Shown here one piece after another: positions 1 to 12,100 of a DNA stretch of 64,000 nt. This DNA comes from Chamaecyparis obtusa (taxonomy: Eukaryota; Streptophyta; Pinopsida; Cupressales; Cupressaceae). Both the position numbers and the translations under genes were made by a program. Under the pieces are notes generated by a model that was given only the letters and a program-made list of their open reading frames with translations, was not told the origin of the DNA and searched no databases. The stretch's first letter is position 1. Every line of letters starts with the position of its first letter. Location of the stretch: NCBI GenBank assembly GCA_027943335.1, contig BSBK01005140.1, forward strand, positions 94,445 to 158,444, given 5' to 3'.

Positions 1-1
1 A

Positions 2-896
2 GGTTATTTTTGGAGAACCTTGCATAAGAAGTTGGGTACAAACCTTCAATTCAGCTATGCCTACCATCCTCAAATAGATGGGGAGATAGAAGTCATTAAT
101 AGGTCCCTTGGAGGTCTTCTTAGATTTCTGACAAAACAACACTCACATTTGGGATCTTCTACTTCCACAGGCATAATTTTCCTTCAATGACTCTCTTAAT
201 AGGTCAAAAGGCAAAACACCTTTCCAAATAGTCTATGGACTTCATCCTAAGGGACCAATGGAACTAAGGGAACTCCCTAATGATTTCAAAACTAGTGCCA
301 AAGGTGAAGAACTTGCAGAGATGATCAAGAAAATCCAAGAACAAGTGAAAGACAATTTGGAACAAGCATCTCATAAATACAAGGCACAGGCTGACAAAAG
401 AAGAAGAGAAATACATTTCAAGGTTGGTGACAAAGTGTGGGCCTATCTTAGGAAAGAAAGACTCCCAAAGAGCCAACACTCCAAACTCCAAATGAGGAAG
501 ATAGGACCCTACACCATATTGCATAAATTTGGTCAAAATGCATATGAGATTACACTCCCACCAACTCTTTCAATCTCTCCAATCTTCAATGTTTTTTATC
601 TGACTCCTTTCAAGGAAAATACAGATATGACAGGTGCTTCAACTGATCCTGTAGAGACACATGATGATTGGCTCAAGAAACTTCCTCCAAGTCAACCTCT
701 TCAATTAGAGAAGATAGTTGAGACTAAAACCTTGAAGAAAACTAGGCATAATACCTATCTCTAGTACCTAGTCAAGTAGCAAGGCTTACCTAACATTGAT
801 GCTACTTGGATGATGGAACAAGATATTTTGCAACATGGATACATAGTGCATCAGTTAGACTCAAGTGGGAACTTGATTTTTAATCAACCTAGGTAG
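2..896 (+). pseudogene. Ty3/gypsy integrase C-terminal part and chromodomain (decayed)
   Basis: This is the 3' end of a chromovirus pol gene; its upstream part lies outside the window. The frame starting at base 2 reads an integrase core end, with the block SYAYHPQIDGEIEVINRSL near 50-110, which is a variant of the family's HPQTDGQTEVVNRSL. An open stretch from 258 to 764 carries the integrase zinc-distal tail, including the basic segment RRREIHFKVGDKVWAYL and KIGPYTILHKFGQNAYEI, a GPY/F-type module. After a stop at 762-764 the same frame continues as a chromodomain (YLVK, stop, QGLPNIDATW). The stop after YLVK sits where the family has Trp, which fits a TGG to TAG transition. Integrase joins the cDNA to the host chromosome, and the chromodomain directs it to chromatin. 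Another indel lies near 190-257. The gene is dead; the family call is firm. Confidence 0.85.
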
Positions 897-901
897 TATG
901 G

Positions 902-1581
902 TGTAGGAGCACCCCCAAAAAATTAAAACAACACATATAAGCCTTGAAGGGGTCTCCTAGACCATGAAGGAAGTAGATCAAATAATCTAGACTCTTAGGC
1001 CTTTGATTAATCCTTAAGGTCCTGGTTGTGTGACCCTTTGATAGTAAGGTGGCTATATAAACCTATTGTCTAAAGAGGTCATATCTAGGATCATTATTAG
1101 AGGTCCTTAGAAGTCTTAGAGTCATGTTAGAGTCTTAGGTTTGTGTTTAGAACTTTAATTTCTTCATTCAAGCAAAAATTTGCTAATGTGTAAGAAAAGT
1201 TGCTATGCAACTTTTCAAGCAATTTTTCTTAAATTGTGTTTTTGTTTGTAATAAACCACCCAATAGTCACAACCTTTAGATTTTGGTTGGATCAGTTGGC
1301 GGAAGTCTTCAAATAGCCCTTTCAAGTGGGTGGAAGATAGAACTATGTATATTTTCTTTCGAATCAATAAAATAACTGACTATTTTTCTACAAATTCTCT
1401 AAGTTTTCATTAATTGTATAGATGGTACAGATGTGACAAGATGGAAACCTAGTGTGGATGAAAGACTATTGAATTAGCTTTCCTATGGTCCTAGTCTGAG
1501 GTCTTGAGTTGCTTGGAGTTGGAAGATACTTGCAAGATGGTGTAGCTTACTACCAAACCCTCACCAGTTAGGGTTCTAACA
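902..1581 (+). repeat. probable 3' LTR of the gypsy element
   Basis: The block lies directly after the chromodomain. It begins TGTAGGAGCACC and could end at ...GGGTTCTAACA, giving TG...CA termini. Inside are a TATA-like box (CTATATAAACC near 1051) and AATAAA-like signals near 1250 and 1366. No second LTR is in the window to confirm the ends, and no good polypurine tract is seen just before 902, so both limits are tentative. Confidence 0.4.
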
Positions 1582-2793
1582 TTTCGATGGCCATATCTCT
1601 CATTCTCACCCTTGGATAATCCTGATTCTTGGTGAGATGAGATTTATGTGTTTATACTTTATGATTTTGAGGTCATTTTACAGGGTTTAGTTGGTGACCA
1701 TACAAATGGAGCAATTCTAAGTTGACATCTCTATGTGGCAACTATGTGATAGTGATAAAGAAAAGGTGAATGAAACCTTTACGGGTTGAAATGGAGCATG
1801 ATATATTGGAATCCATGCATTTGAGACCTATTGGTCCTACCTAGCCCACTGTATTGGTTCTACAATAAATCCTATGAACACTTTCTTCAGAAATATGCCC
1901 TAATTAGGACAGTTAGGCATGTCAAGAATCTCCACTTTCAAGGGTTTAGAGTTGGAGTCACAACCTCTCTTTTAGGGTCCAATTAGATTTTAGTGAATGG
2001 TATCTAAAAGTGTGATTCATTCTCTTAGTCTTTGGGAAACTTAGAAGTTATAACCCAAATACCAGTTTCTAAGGACTACTAGGCCTAATGCACACAAGAG
2101 GAAGGATTTGTGATGGTTGTAGAATTAGTTTGACCTTGCAAAGTTATATGGCATACAAACATAGGATTTCAAGCCCAATTCAAGGAATGTCAACCCCTTA
2201 AACTACTTATCCTTGCGAAGGAGTCACTCAACCAGAAAAGTACCCTAAAATTAAGGATTTGGTCCATAGGGAGACACCTTGGACTAAGGTTGAGCACATG
2301 ATCTAGAACCCCTTACAAAGGTGTAAAGCCTTTGGTGTGTGTACTCTCACATAGAGAGTTAAGAAAATTAGTTCAAAGACAAACCATACCACTACTCTGC
2401 ATCAAATATCAATGACATGAATGAAATGTACAATTATGCAAGATGTTTGGCATGTTCTAAAGATTGTTTTATATGTAGTACTCTTATTCACCTTGTTTTA
2501 TATGTCCTAATTATATATCTTTGATCTTTTGTTAAGATAAATTTCATTCTAAAAGAGTATTTAATCTCTATATGCTTATATAACCTCACTAGTTGAGACT
2601 ATTCTCATATGTAGTGGGCATGACAAGAATCAAATCACTTGAAGGACACCAGTATTTAGACATGCACAAATTAGTGATGTGATTAAAAAAATTACCTTTC
2701 TTTATAATTTTCTAGGGTATTTTTTTATATCAATGCATTTAATCTAAATACTATCTTATGCGAGTTAGATTTATTAGCGAAGAAGGGAGATAG
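1582..2793. other. intergenic, no gene seen
   Basis: No ORF of note, no family motif and no clear repeat structure was recognised here. It separates the gypsy end from the truncated family A element. It may be decayed internal sequence of either neighbour. Confidence 0.5.
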
Positions 2794-2870
2794 ATTGTTG
2801 CAAGCCCTAGTTCAGACGCAACAATTCAGAAACCCTTACAAACATATTTGAATGATTCACCAAGTAAGTT

Positions 2871-5800
2871 ATGGCTACTCTAGTCATTTTTGAGGTTTTT
2901 GAAAGGAAAAGATATGTATTTAAGAAGCAACCTTTCAAATCCACCATAGATGACCTAGAAGGATCCTTTTCTAGAGCCCCAATGAGCATTATGCATGTAG
3001 GAGACATACATGCATACGTATATTGCAAGAAGGAACCAGTTGGTTTACATAGAATAAGGTCACACCTAGAAACAATGATGAATCCTGATAAAAAATTCAT
3101 AGATGAGTTCACGCACCTTGAAAATCACCCAATCATTGTGTATGCCATAGCATGTTAATTCTATGAATCTGAATGGATTAAGATCTTTTTTAGCAGAATT
3201 CATGATGACCTATTCTGGATAGGTGAAGTTCCAATTCACATCATAGCTAATCTCATTTATGAGATGATAGGTCTATCAAGAATAGGTGTCATTCTTCCTG
3301 TTGATAAGGATGTGAGGAAATTGGTTGAGGAGGCTTGTAAGTCACACAGTGACAAGCGTAGTATGACCATAGAGCCAGTTAAGGAGAAAGACATCAAGTT
3401 AATGGCTATGATTCTTGGTTATAGGTTTTAGCATGAAAATAGGGTCAATAGTTTGTCTGCAACCACTATTCTGGTAGCTGTCAAGATTGTGAAAGAGAAT
3501 GGTGAATTCAACTTGTGTGAGATCTTGCATGCACAATTGATGGACAATATCAGGTAAATCAAGCATGATAAGAGTAAGATATTTAGTTTTGGATTTCTGA
3601 TAATCTATATGTACTTCCATATAGTTGGTAAAGTATCAGACCTTTATCTAGATAAGACTATTCCCACAATGCCTCAAATTTCATTCAAGGCATCTTCAGA
3701 GAGCACCTTGAAAGAATTCATAGAATTGGAACTCAAAACAATCAGGATAAAGATGTAGAGAAGGTATAAGATATGTGAGAATATAGTTGAGAAGTATAAG
3801 GATAGAATTTGTTTCATGGTGGATATAGACATAACTTGTATGGAAGCTAGTGAGCCTAGAACTAAGTGGATTCATCCACTTGGTTATGAAGTGGAGGAAC
3901 AAGTTTTGGAAGCTTATGCACAAGTTCTACTATCAACGCCCAAGGATCCCAATGAACCAAGATGGGGAACCTATGTGGAGAAGACTAGATAGGTTGATGC
4001 AGTCCTAAATAGTGTTGCAACCAAGAGGAAAGATTCTAGAATTAGCTTTGAAATACTTAAGATTCATGGTGTCACTCAAGCTAACCTAGATAAAGCTAGA
4101 GAAGCATAGATAGAAATGCAAATTGAGAGCGCACCCACTGGTGAAGTCAAAATAGAGAAGTCTGATGACCCCAAGGAGAAAATGATGAAAATGAAAGAAG
4201 ACACTCTTGTGCCCACATCTGCAGTTGATAGCACTCATGCACCCACTCCTAGTGATTCCACTCTACCACCAAAGCCCAATAAGATGACAAAGATAAATAA
4301 GTAGACAACTCCAAGCCATCCATCATCAAGAGACATAAGAAACTAAGGCCGAAATGTTGAACCACCTCCTGAGGTAGGATTCCTACCAAGTTTACAAGTG
4401 TTGAGATCTAGAGTGGTAGATGAATCTAGACTTGATCATATATCTAAATTTTATGATAGATATCATGAGAAAGACAAATCAGAGATCCATGATATGCTAA
4501 TCAAACATATGATCAAATTCAAGAAGACTGTGCTAGAACTAAAGACATTGATTCTAGATAAAATTTGGGATATTTTGGACACAATGAAAAGACAAGCTGC
4601 TAAATAAGACTTTAGAATAAGAGAAAAGACACTGGATGACAACCTGCCAGTATGATCAATTGAAGAAAATTCTTTATTAATGGACTTAGTAAAGCTGCAC
4701 CTTAGAGCCAAAATGAGAACCCTTCATATTATGAATAAGGATTATGAATTGATTTCTAAGGAGACTGAAAAAGCCTTTGAGAAGGTGTTTTTAGAATAAT
4801 GCATGCAACCAACATCTATGCCCACAACCCAAGTTCCTATTGAGAAAGCCAAAGTAGCTGAGGGTATAAATGCACCTATGAAAGGTCCATAGGATTTTGC
4901 TCCTATGCCTGAAGACAAGAAAGACACAAATGTGATTCATAACATAGAAATATCAATGGCGGCAATAGATAAGGACTTGGATAAGTTTGAGGAAGCTTTT
5001 TTAAGTACACAAGAATCTGAAACTCTATGCGGTGATAATTCACCTATGCAGCAATAAGAAGTGTAGTTTGAAGACATAATAGGACAAGAAGATGAAGAGG
5101 AAAAGGAAGAAGAAAAGGAGAAAGAGGATGAAGAGAAGAAAAATGAACCTGTGATTGCAAAGACTGAGGTAATGGATGTTAGTCAAAATTCACTCCTTAC
5201 CCCAAAACCCTCAATATCATTATTGTCAAGTTTGACTCCTGACACTACAAGCCTAGACTCATGGGGAGAAGAAGACTTGATTAAGATCAGTGTACTTGCA
5301 ATGGAGAAGGAAAAAGGAAAATAGGTTATGAGGAACCCATTATTTATTGAGTCAGACAACATTTGAATAGCTTATTTCCTGTAGACAAGAAAGTGTCAAG
5401 CATACACTCAGTAGATGATGTTAGCTCCATTATGACATGTTTCAAAGAAAACTTTTCTAGCCTCGAAGAATCAGCATCCAAGGTTGCAAAAGAAAAGTAT
5501 CTTAAGAAAAGATTGAATGAACTAACAAAAAACTTCGCACTTGACCTCAACTCACTGAAGGTTGGTTAAGCTTCATTGAAAGAGACTACAGTTAAAGGAA
5601 GGAAAATCATAGCAGACTATATGAACTAGGACAAACTGACTACAAAAATTTACAAGAAAATTTAGGAAGTAGAAGCTATGATAGATGTAGTAAGGAAATC
5701 AGTGGAAGATCCCTCCACATATGTAAATATGTGTAACAATGTTTACCAAGGATAAGTGGATAAGATAGAGAAAGAAGAAAAAGAAATGTCTAAGATAAGG

Positions 5801-6090
5801 GCAAGGTAAACTCATCTGAGCAATAGTCTTGCGCCCTCATTGGATGTGTTAAATCAGAATATCAAGGAGATCGATGCCACTATGATGACATATGATCAGG
5901 GTCAGAGTTTAGATTTGGAGAAGGTAGAGAATTTTACATATACTATGTGTACCCATCTCTAGACTGTAAATGCACTGACAACATTTTGGCAACAAGAGAT
6001 CCAAAACTTAAAGATAGCATATCCGGATGTACTCACCTTGCAAGTACTTGTAGATACACTTTTGTGTGCACCTTTGTCATTAATGTCAAA
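2871..6090 (+). pseudogene. family A ORF2, novel ~1000-aa protein (decayed copy 1)
   Basis: I do not recognise this protein. The start at 2871 (MATLVIF) matches the start of the second copy at 18125. The N-terminal third is globular and best kept between copies, with shared blocks such as SRIHDDLFWIGEVPI, VGKVSDLYLDK and WIHPLGYEVEE. The middle carries PKPNKMTKINK-like basic and Pro/Thr-rich sequence, then a helical block (KFKKTVLELKTLILDKIWDIL). A very acidic, Glu/Lys-rich segment follows near 5060-5150, then a second helical block (5363-5569) likely to form coiled coil. No protease, integrase, RT or RNase H motif is present. Several stops and a frameshift near 5340 break it. It ends just before the polypurine tract. 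It could be an extra structural or Gag-like protein of the element; function is unknown. Confidence 0.6.
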
Positions 6091-6260
6091 GGGGGAGTAG
6101 AGTATATATAATAGAAGGGAGAATATGAAGCTATGTCTATGATGTAAAGGGGAGTAGAGAATTTAGTAGAAGGGAGATATAAGTTAGAGTATATGTTAGA
6201 AAATTTTGTATAAGGATACAGTTAGTAACTTCACCATATTCCTTTGTTGCCATTAATGAC

Positions 6261-6271
6261 AAAGGGGGAGA
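6261..6271 (+). promoter_or_regulatory. polypurine tract of family A copy 1
   Basis: AAAGGGGGAGA sits one base before the LTR start TGTTGG. It is the plus-strand primer site of LTR elements and has the form common in plant Ty1/copia elements. Confidence 0.75.
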
Positions 6272-6272
6272 T

Positions 6273-7394
6273 TGTTGGAAAGTTGACTATACTGATGTAT
6301 ATGACTATGTTTAGTGTTTTCATTATGGAAAAAAATTCATATGATATTATGGAGTCAGCACAACTAGTTAGAACATCAGAATTTGGTTAACTATGGAAGA
6401 CTGGACAGTCAGCAGAGCACCAAGTGAACAAAGCATCAGTGCACATGTGTATGACCAAGTTATGGAATGCACCCTTGAAGATAATATTGTTGGTATGTAT
6501 TCTTGCTAAGTCTAAAAGTGCATGATCAGATGAGTCAGTATGATGAAGATACAACCTATTGAAGACTCATAGTCAGTGAGCAGTAGAACTGAACAGAGAA
6601 TGAAGCTGGTTGTTTGTATTTTGGTTAGCGATCATAATATTGTTTTGTAAGGGCTATGTGCCTATTGTATTTAGGTCATAGACATGTTAATATGATCATA
6701 TGTAAACACGCTTGAGCCAATTCATTTGGAAGTGTTGTATGTAATTAGTTATAGGCTGACTTAATGAATAGTTTTTTATGCACATATAAATAAGACATGT
6801 GCCCTTGTAATTAAGTATGGAATGAAATAGAAAGTTGATTGGAGTAGAGAAAAAGTATGCAAAGAGAAGGTAGAATGTTGTAGTGAGTTACAAGAGGCTA
6901 AAGCATCAGCATACAAAAGGAAATGATCAAACAAACAGTGTCACAACAGCAATTCACCTTGCAGATATAGTGTGTATCTTAGATTCAAAAGGTTGTAGCC
7001 TTCACCCCTTTGAGCAGTGTGCTCCCAGATAGTGTGTCCTCACCCCTAACAGGGTTAATTGTAAAAGACTCCTAACAGGTTCCGGCCCTTAACCAAGTCA
7101 CTGTACTAAAATAATTGTAAAGATCAACTCCTAATAGGGTTGCAAGGCCTTCTAACAAGGATCATAATACACTAGTGTAGTTCTTAGTGGGTGTCTATTC
7201 CCACCGGGGTTTTTACCTATTTAGGTTTCCCCATAATCATATTTGGTGTCATGTGTTATGATTATTTATCTTACTTGCATTGATATTCATTTCAGTACTT
7301 AAGCAATTAAGTTAAGTTTTAAGATATTAGAAAAAGCATTAATATATAGAACACTGATTCACCCCACCCCCTCTTAGTGTTCCCAATCCTAACA
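6273..7394 (+). repeat. family A LTR (copy 1, 3' LTR)
   Basis: It runs from TGTTGGAAAGTTG to ...CCCAATCCTAACA, 1122 bp with TG...CA ends. It is clearly homologous to the reverse complement of 13644-14737 and 19726-20821. The distal part has the block with CTCCTAACAGG repeats, GGGGTTTTTACC and a C-rich run before the end, shared in style with the copia LTR at 52697. Confidence 0.8.
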
Positions 7395-8383
7395 AGAAAA
7401 AAAATCTCCAAAAATAATGCTTAGGATAAAAAACAACTCGACATTGGTTGGTAAAGACACATGCAAGAAATCATGGCTCAAAAAACACACAAAAAAATCC
7501 TAGATCTAGAAAAGTCGAGGTAGGAAAGGGATATATGCAGGATCATGGTATACAAAACTATGGCCTTAAGTGGAAATGAAAAATTAGAAAATCAAGGTTA
7601 GTCAACTTGACGTAAAATGTTGAACATCTTATGAACCTTATGTGAAAAAGTTGTAAGAATAGAATTTGTAGGAAATTAAATGTAGTTTCTAAACTACTAG
7701 CCCTTGTTTGAATTTTTTTTATTTAATTGTTCAAAATTTTAGATTTCAATGTAGCAGTACAAAAATTTTAGGGAAAAGATAAAGAGTACGTGTATGTTTG
7801 ACCACCTTAATCACAATCAAATGATGATATATTTTCCCAAGATTTTAGATATAAGTAGTAGACTTGTGCCCAGATGTAACACATATTTTTTTGTAATTTT
7901 TGGTCAAATAAATAATTAATTATGATATTTTTGCTACAACTTTTTCAGAATAAAAAAAATCTCGTGTCTGACCACCTTAACTAATTCAAAATTTTAAAAA
8001 ATTCAAAACTTTTTTTTATATAGTAGCCGAAGCATTGAATGTGATGCATATTTTGGATTTAAAAAAGGTTAAACGGTTTGAAATTTATAGTTGTTTTTCA
8101 ATCAGTGTGCCAATTACGACTTTAAAGATAACTCAATTGAAAAATAAGTAATAATTACTTATTGAACTTAAAATTTGAGAGCAATTATATTGATGGAAAG
8201 CTGATAATGTCTTTAAGAAACCCTTTTTGTTTCATCAATTTTGGGTGAAAAATAGTCATTAGCTACATGGTCGAAGTCTCGGTATCAAGAACTATCTCGT
8301 GAAACATGCCTAAATGGTTGACCACCCACGTTTGGTAATGCCCAAGCAAATACCAAGCCTAATCAAATATCTAAAATTTTTGG

Positions 8384-8404
8384 ATATCTGATAATATCAG
8401 ATAT
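8384..8404. repeat. perfect 21-bp palindrome
   Basis: ATATCTGATA, one central A, then TATCAGATAT. Just upstream is AAGCCTAATCAAATATCT. The same palindrome and the same neighbouring motif occur in inverted order at 32450-32485. Confidence 0.8.
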
Positions 8405-8910
8405 TCGAAACTTCCTGCCTATTTTAAAATTCCAATTGCACCTCTTTTTTCAAATTCAAGTTTCATATTAAATTATATTTTTGTTATGTTAATATTAATT
8501 GTGTTGTGTATTTTTTTCAATTTTAAAATATATATTAAAAATTATTTTTTTAAATATTAATATTAATTAATAATAGTATAGCATTAATATTATAATATAA
8601 ATTTTTATATTAGTATGTATTATATTATTTGATATACAAAATGATTACAAAAAAATACCTGCTCGGTTGATCTGTTGACAGACAATTTCAGCCAAAGTCC
8701 TCTTAAAAGTATCTAGCACGAGATTTTTCTACATACTCCTTGTAAAGTCGGTAGTCTAACTATACTGAATAAGTAGATGTCAATGGACTTCCCCTCGATT
8801 GAATATAATCACTACTTTTTTAATTCTTGAAAAGAAATTTCACATAGATGTAGAACCACCGTACGCTCATCATTTGTTCTAGAAACTAATAGTGGCATTA
8901 AAATTGATGT

Positions 8911-8992
8911 AAGAACATTTAAGGTACATTGTCCAAAAAAAGGTATATTAAAACTTTAAATATACATTAAAAAGTGGAGGTGAAGGCTATAG
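8911..8992 (+). pseudogene. fragment of the DDE transposase gene
   Basis: About 80 bases match the transposase region at 22332-22413, including TGTCCA, an AAATATACATT block and AAGTGGAGGTGAAGGCT, same orientation. It ends where the (TG)n tract begins. It is too short and AT-rich to encode anything. It may be a captured scrap or a partial duplication of the gene that lies beyond the family B insertion. Confidence 0.55.
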
Positions 8993-8994
8993 TT

Positions 8995-8995
<1 letters not shown>

Positions 8996-9050
<55 letters not shown>

Positions 9051-9062
9051 GAGAGAGATAGA

Positions 9063-9136
<74 letters not shown>
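8996..9136. repeat. (TG)n then (GA)n microsatellite
   Basis: A TG run from 8996 to about 9019 passes into GA repeats, broken once near 9047-9070 and then continuous to 9136. It meets the left end of the family B element; a second GA-rich tract begins at that element's right end (21028), so the two are probably halves of one tract. Confidence 0.95.
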
Positions 9137-9140
<4 letters not shown>

Positions 9141-12100
9141 ATGTCCCCACCAGGGAACCCATAAGGAATCAGGTCTATGACCTAAAATTACAAGTAACAA
9201 ATTTATTTTTTCTTAACATTCTAACATATCATCATAACCATTCACAAGTACATTCCTTAAGGTTCCCTTAATGAATTCATTTACCATTATCAAGTATTAC
9301 TTAATTTAACAAATTCTATTTCTATTTCAACTTCAATTTACATTAAGACATTACTTTCATTCTACTTCAAACCAATTACCTTAATGAAATAATTGAATTC
9401 ATTTTCTTTACCAAACTAACACATCATTTACTTCTAAAAATGAAACCAAAACATAGTACATTTATTCCTTCCTATTTATTTACTCCTTAACCTTATCTAT
9501 GCTCAACTCGATTGCACCATGAAAACTCAATTAAGCTTTTCCATTAAGAGTCCTTACTTTCTATTTTCATTTCAAGATAATAATAGAAAGAGCGTAAAGT
9601 ATTTAACCATATATTTATAACCAACATAAACCATTTAATGAATCATTTTTGCCACAAGTTTAACTTCCAAAAATTATCATCTATAACCTTGTAAACATCT
9701 AGTAAAGGATTTATATTAAACCCTAGTTTGAATAACTAGACATCACTCACATTGAACTATACATTTAAGAAATCACATCCCACTACTTCTTTCAATAACA
9801 TGCATGTTTCCTTTTCCCTTATAATTTCACTTGGAGATACCCTTGAACCCTTAGCATATCTTTTCACTAACCATATATCAAAACAACTTTCCTTTTAAAA
9901 AAGTTTACATCCATAAGTACTTGCATTACAAAGGTTTGCATAGAACCATTACTTTCAATTTCATTTAAAATTCACAAGAGATATAAGGTAAAATTATTGA
10001 TATTGATTTAACCATATTCAATCCCCTTTTAGATTCCTAATACTACCCTTTCCATATACATAACTTCTTTCTTACAATTTCCTTTTACAAACATAATTAT
10101 AGTCGCTGCACATTTCCCGAAGGTATATAGAAAGATAATTACATCAAGTGGCCCAAGGCTTACAATACATATTTACATCTTTATTTCAAAAGATATAGAT
10201 ACATGATACAAGAGTCAAAAATTCTCCATTAAACAACTCAGAATCCAAGCCATGATACGAACCATGAACAATACCTCGAAAGAGATTTTCCACCCAACCA
10301 TGTGAAACTGGTAAAGTTCCACCCCCCGTACTAGGAGATAGAACCAAGGTACTCTCAAGACCTTAAGGAAATCTAAGTCTCAAACACCAATAAATACAAG
10401 ACTCAAAAGAACAAGAATAAAGCACATAAAATATCATCGTAATATGACACTGAGGTTAAGGTTCTAGGAGACCACCTGAGTGTCATCACACAACTTGTAA
10501 ATTGGGATCCACCCTGGCAACCATGTAACCCCAGTCCGGATCCACCCTGGCAATTATCCTTGGTCCCAGTACTCCAATCAGGTCTATGTGGCCATTATTA
10601 TGTTTTCTTTCATTATCTTTTGAATCCCCCCTTCCCAGGTTAATTTTTAAGGCTATCACTTTTTACAAACCCACCCATAGGATCATCTGGCAACCACTTT
10701 AGGGTTCCAACACCTATGGTGATCCACTCACTTAGGGTTTCTATTCCCTTACCCCATCACAAGCCACAAATAGAAGATAACACTTCCAAGTCTCGATTCA
10801 TAGGTTTAGGAAACTCCCCTGTGCACTCAAGCACTCAGAGCAAGTCCTAACCTTATCCATATACATAACAAGAACCATTGGAAGAATGTCTATCACAAGA
10901 AATCTTGAAGAAAAAATAAAACTTTCTACATGCATAAGTACAACTTTCCAAGGCTCATTTATAAGTCTAAGGAACCCTCCCATGCACATAGGCCACCGAA
11001 ACAAGTCCTAGCCTCATAAACTAAGCTCAAGTCTATGCCAAGTGCAAAAACATCATAAGTAAACCATATAACCTCAAAGAAACAAGTAAAAAACATACAT
11101 AGGTGATAAAAAATTCCACATGCAATAAAATAACATCCATTTATGGAAATCTCATGAGCCTGAAATTTTGCTAAGTCTAATTTTTTTTTGGGAAAACCCA
11201 AAATCAATAATCTTCATCTTAACTCCTATGAAGCTGAAACCTATTTCAAACAATCTGGAATGTATTTAATTTCTTTATACAAATATAACTTAAAGTATAA
11301 GAAATTAAAGTATCAAACTTATACTGAAATGTTGTATTTGTATAAATCCTACCAAATGTATAAGACCTACAAATTTGAGCCCCTGAAACCCTAAAAACTC
11401 CAAAAAAAAATTTGTACAAACTTGTAGAACAATGTATGCATTCCCATATGAAATTTGACAAAGCTTCATATGGGTATGACTACAATGTCGTACGACACTG
11501 TAAAACATTACCATAAATTTAAATTTTCAACTTCCCAAAAACACTTTAAAATTAATTTTAACCCATATGACAATGTATGCATTCCCATACGACATTTGAC
11601 CAAAGGTCGTATGAGTATGAATACAATGTCATATGACACTGCATAACACTTTTACGAAATAATACAAAATTGCCCGAAAAGACCAGAAAAATGACTTTTT
11701 AAGGCATGGAGAGTGCCTGGGAAAGGTTCCTTGAGGTCAACCTAATGCAGGGACCTCAGTACCACATCCAAAACACATCCTCAACATTACCTAATCCTTA
11801 GACTAAATTAAATCAAATTAAAAACTATGAATCACAAAGGAGCCTGCAAGAGAAAAAGAGTAGGAAAAAGAAGTGCATCTCATTTCTAACCCCTCCTATT
11901 TCCTCCTAAACTACCCTATTTCATTCTATAATAGATAAAAACATCCTTCCACTTGATCATAAGAATTCCTAACTTTCTAGGAAGATTTCATAATACAAAG
12001 TAAATAAATAAGAACTATATAACCATACTCAATTTACTTCCCAGAAACACAGTAGAAATACACATAGGATAAGACATTTACAAATCATTCTTTTTGATAC

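Larger units (their letters stand above)
2794..7394 (+). mobile_element. family A non-autonomous LTR element, 5'-truncated copy
   Basis: From about 2794 the sequence is alignable by eye to the minus strand of the complete element at 13644-20821. It holds ORF2, a polypurine tract and one LTR (6273-7394). The 5' LTR, primer site and the Gag-like gene are absent: upstream of 2794 there is no match. It is therefore a truncated or recombined copy. No target duplication can be checked because the left end is missing. Confidence 0.75.
7395..9136. other. non-coding flank with palindrome, transposase scrap and microsatellite
   Basis: No gene is seen. The stretch is AT-rich. It holds a motif near 7536-7551 (TGCAGGATCATGGTAT) that recurs inverted near 32.6 kb, a palindrome at 8384-8404, a short transposase-like fragment at 8911-8992 and a microsatellite that ends at the family B element. 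The inverted sharing with 32.4-32.7 kb suggests it may be the left side of a larger DNA transposon. Confidence 0.4.

Noticed and set aside
8956..9200. Two minus-strand ORFs rich in Leu-Ser
   Set aside because: They are translations of the (GA)n microsatellite in two frames.
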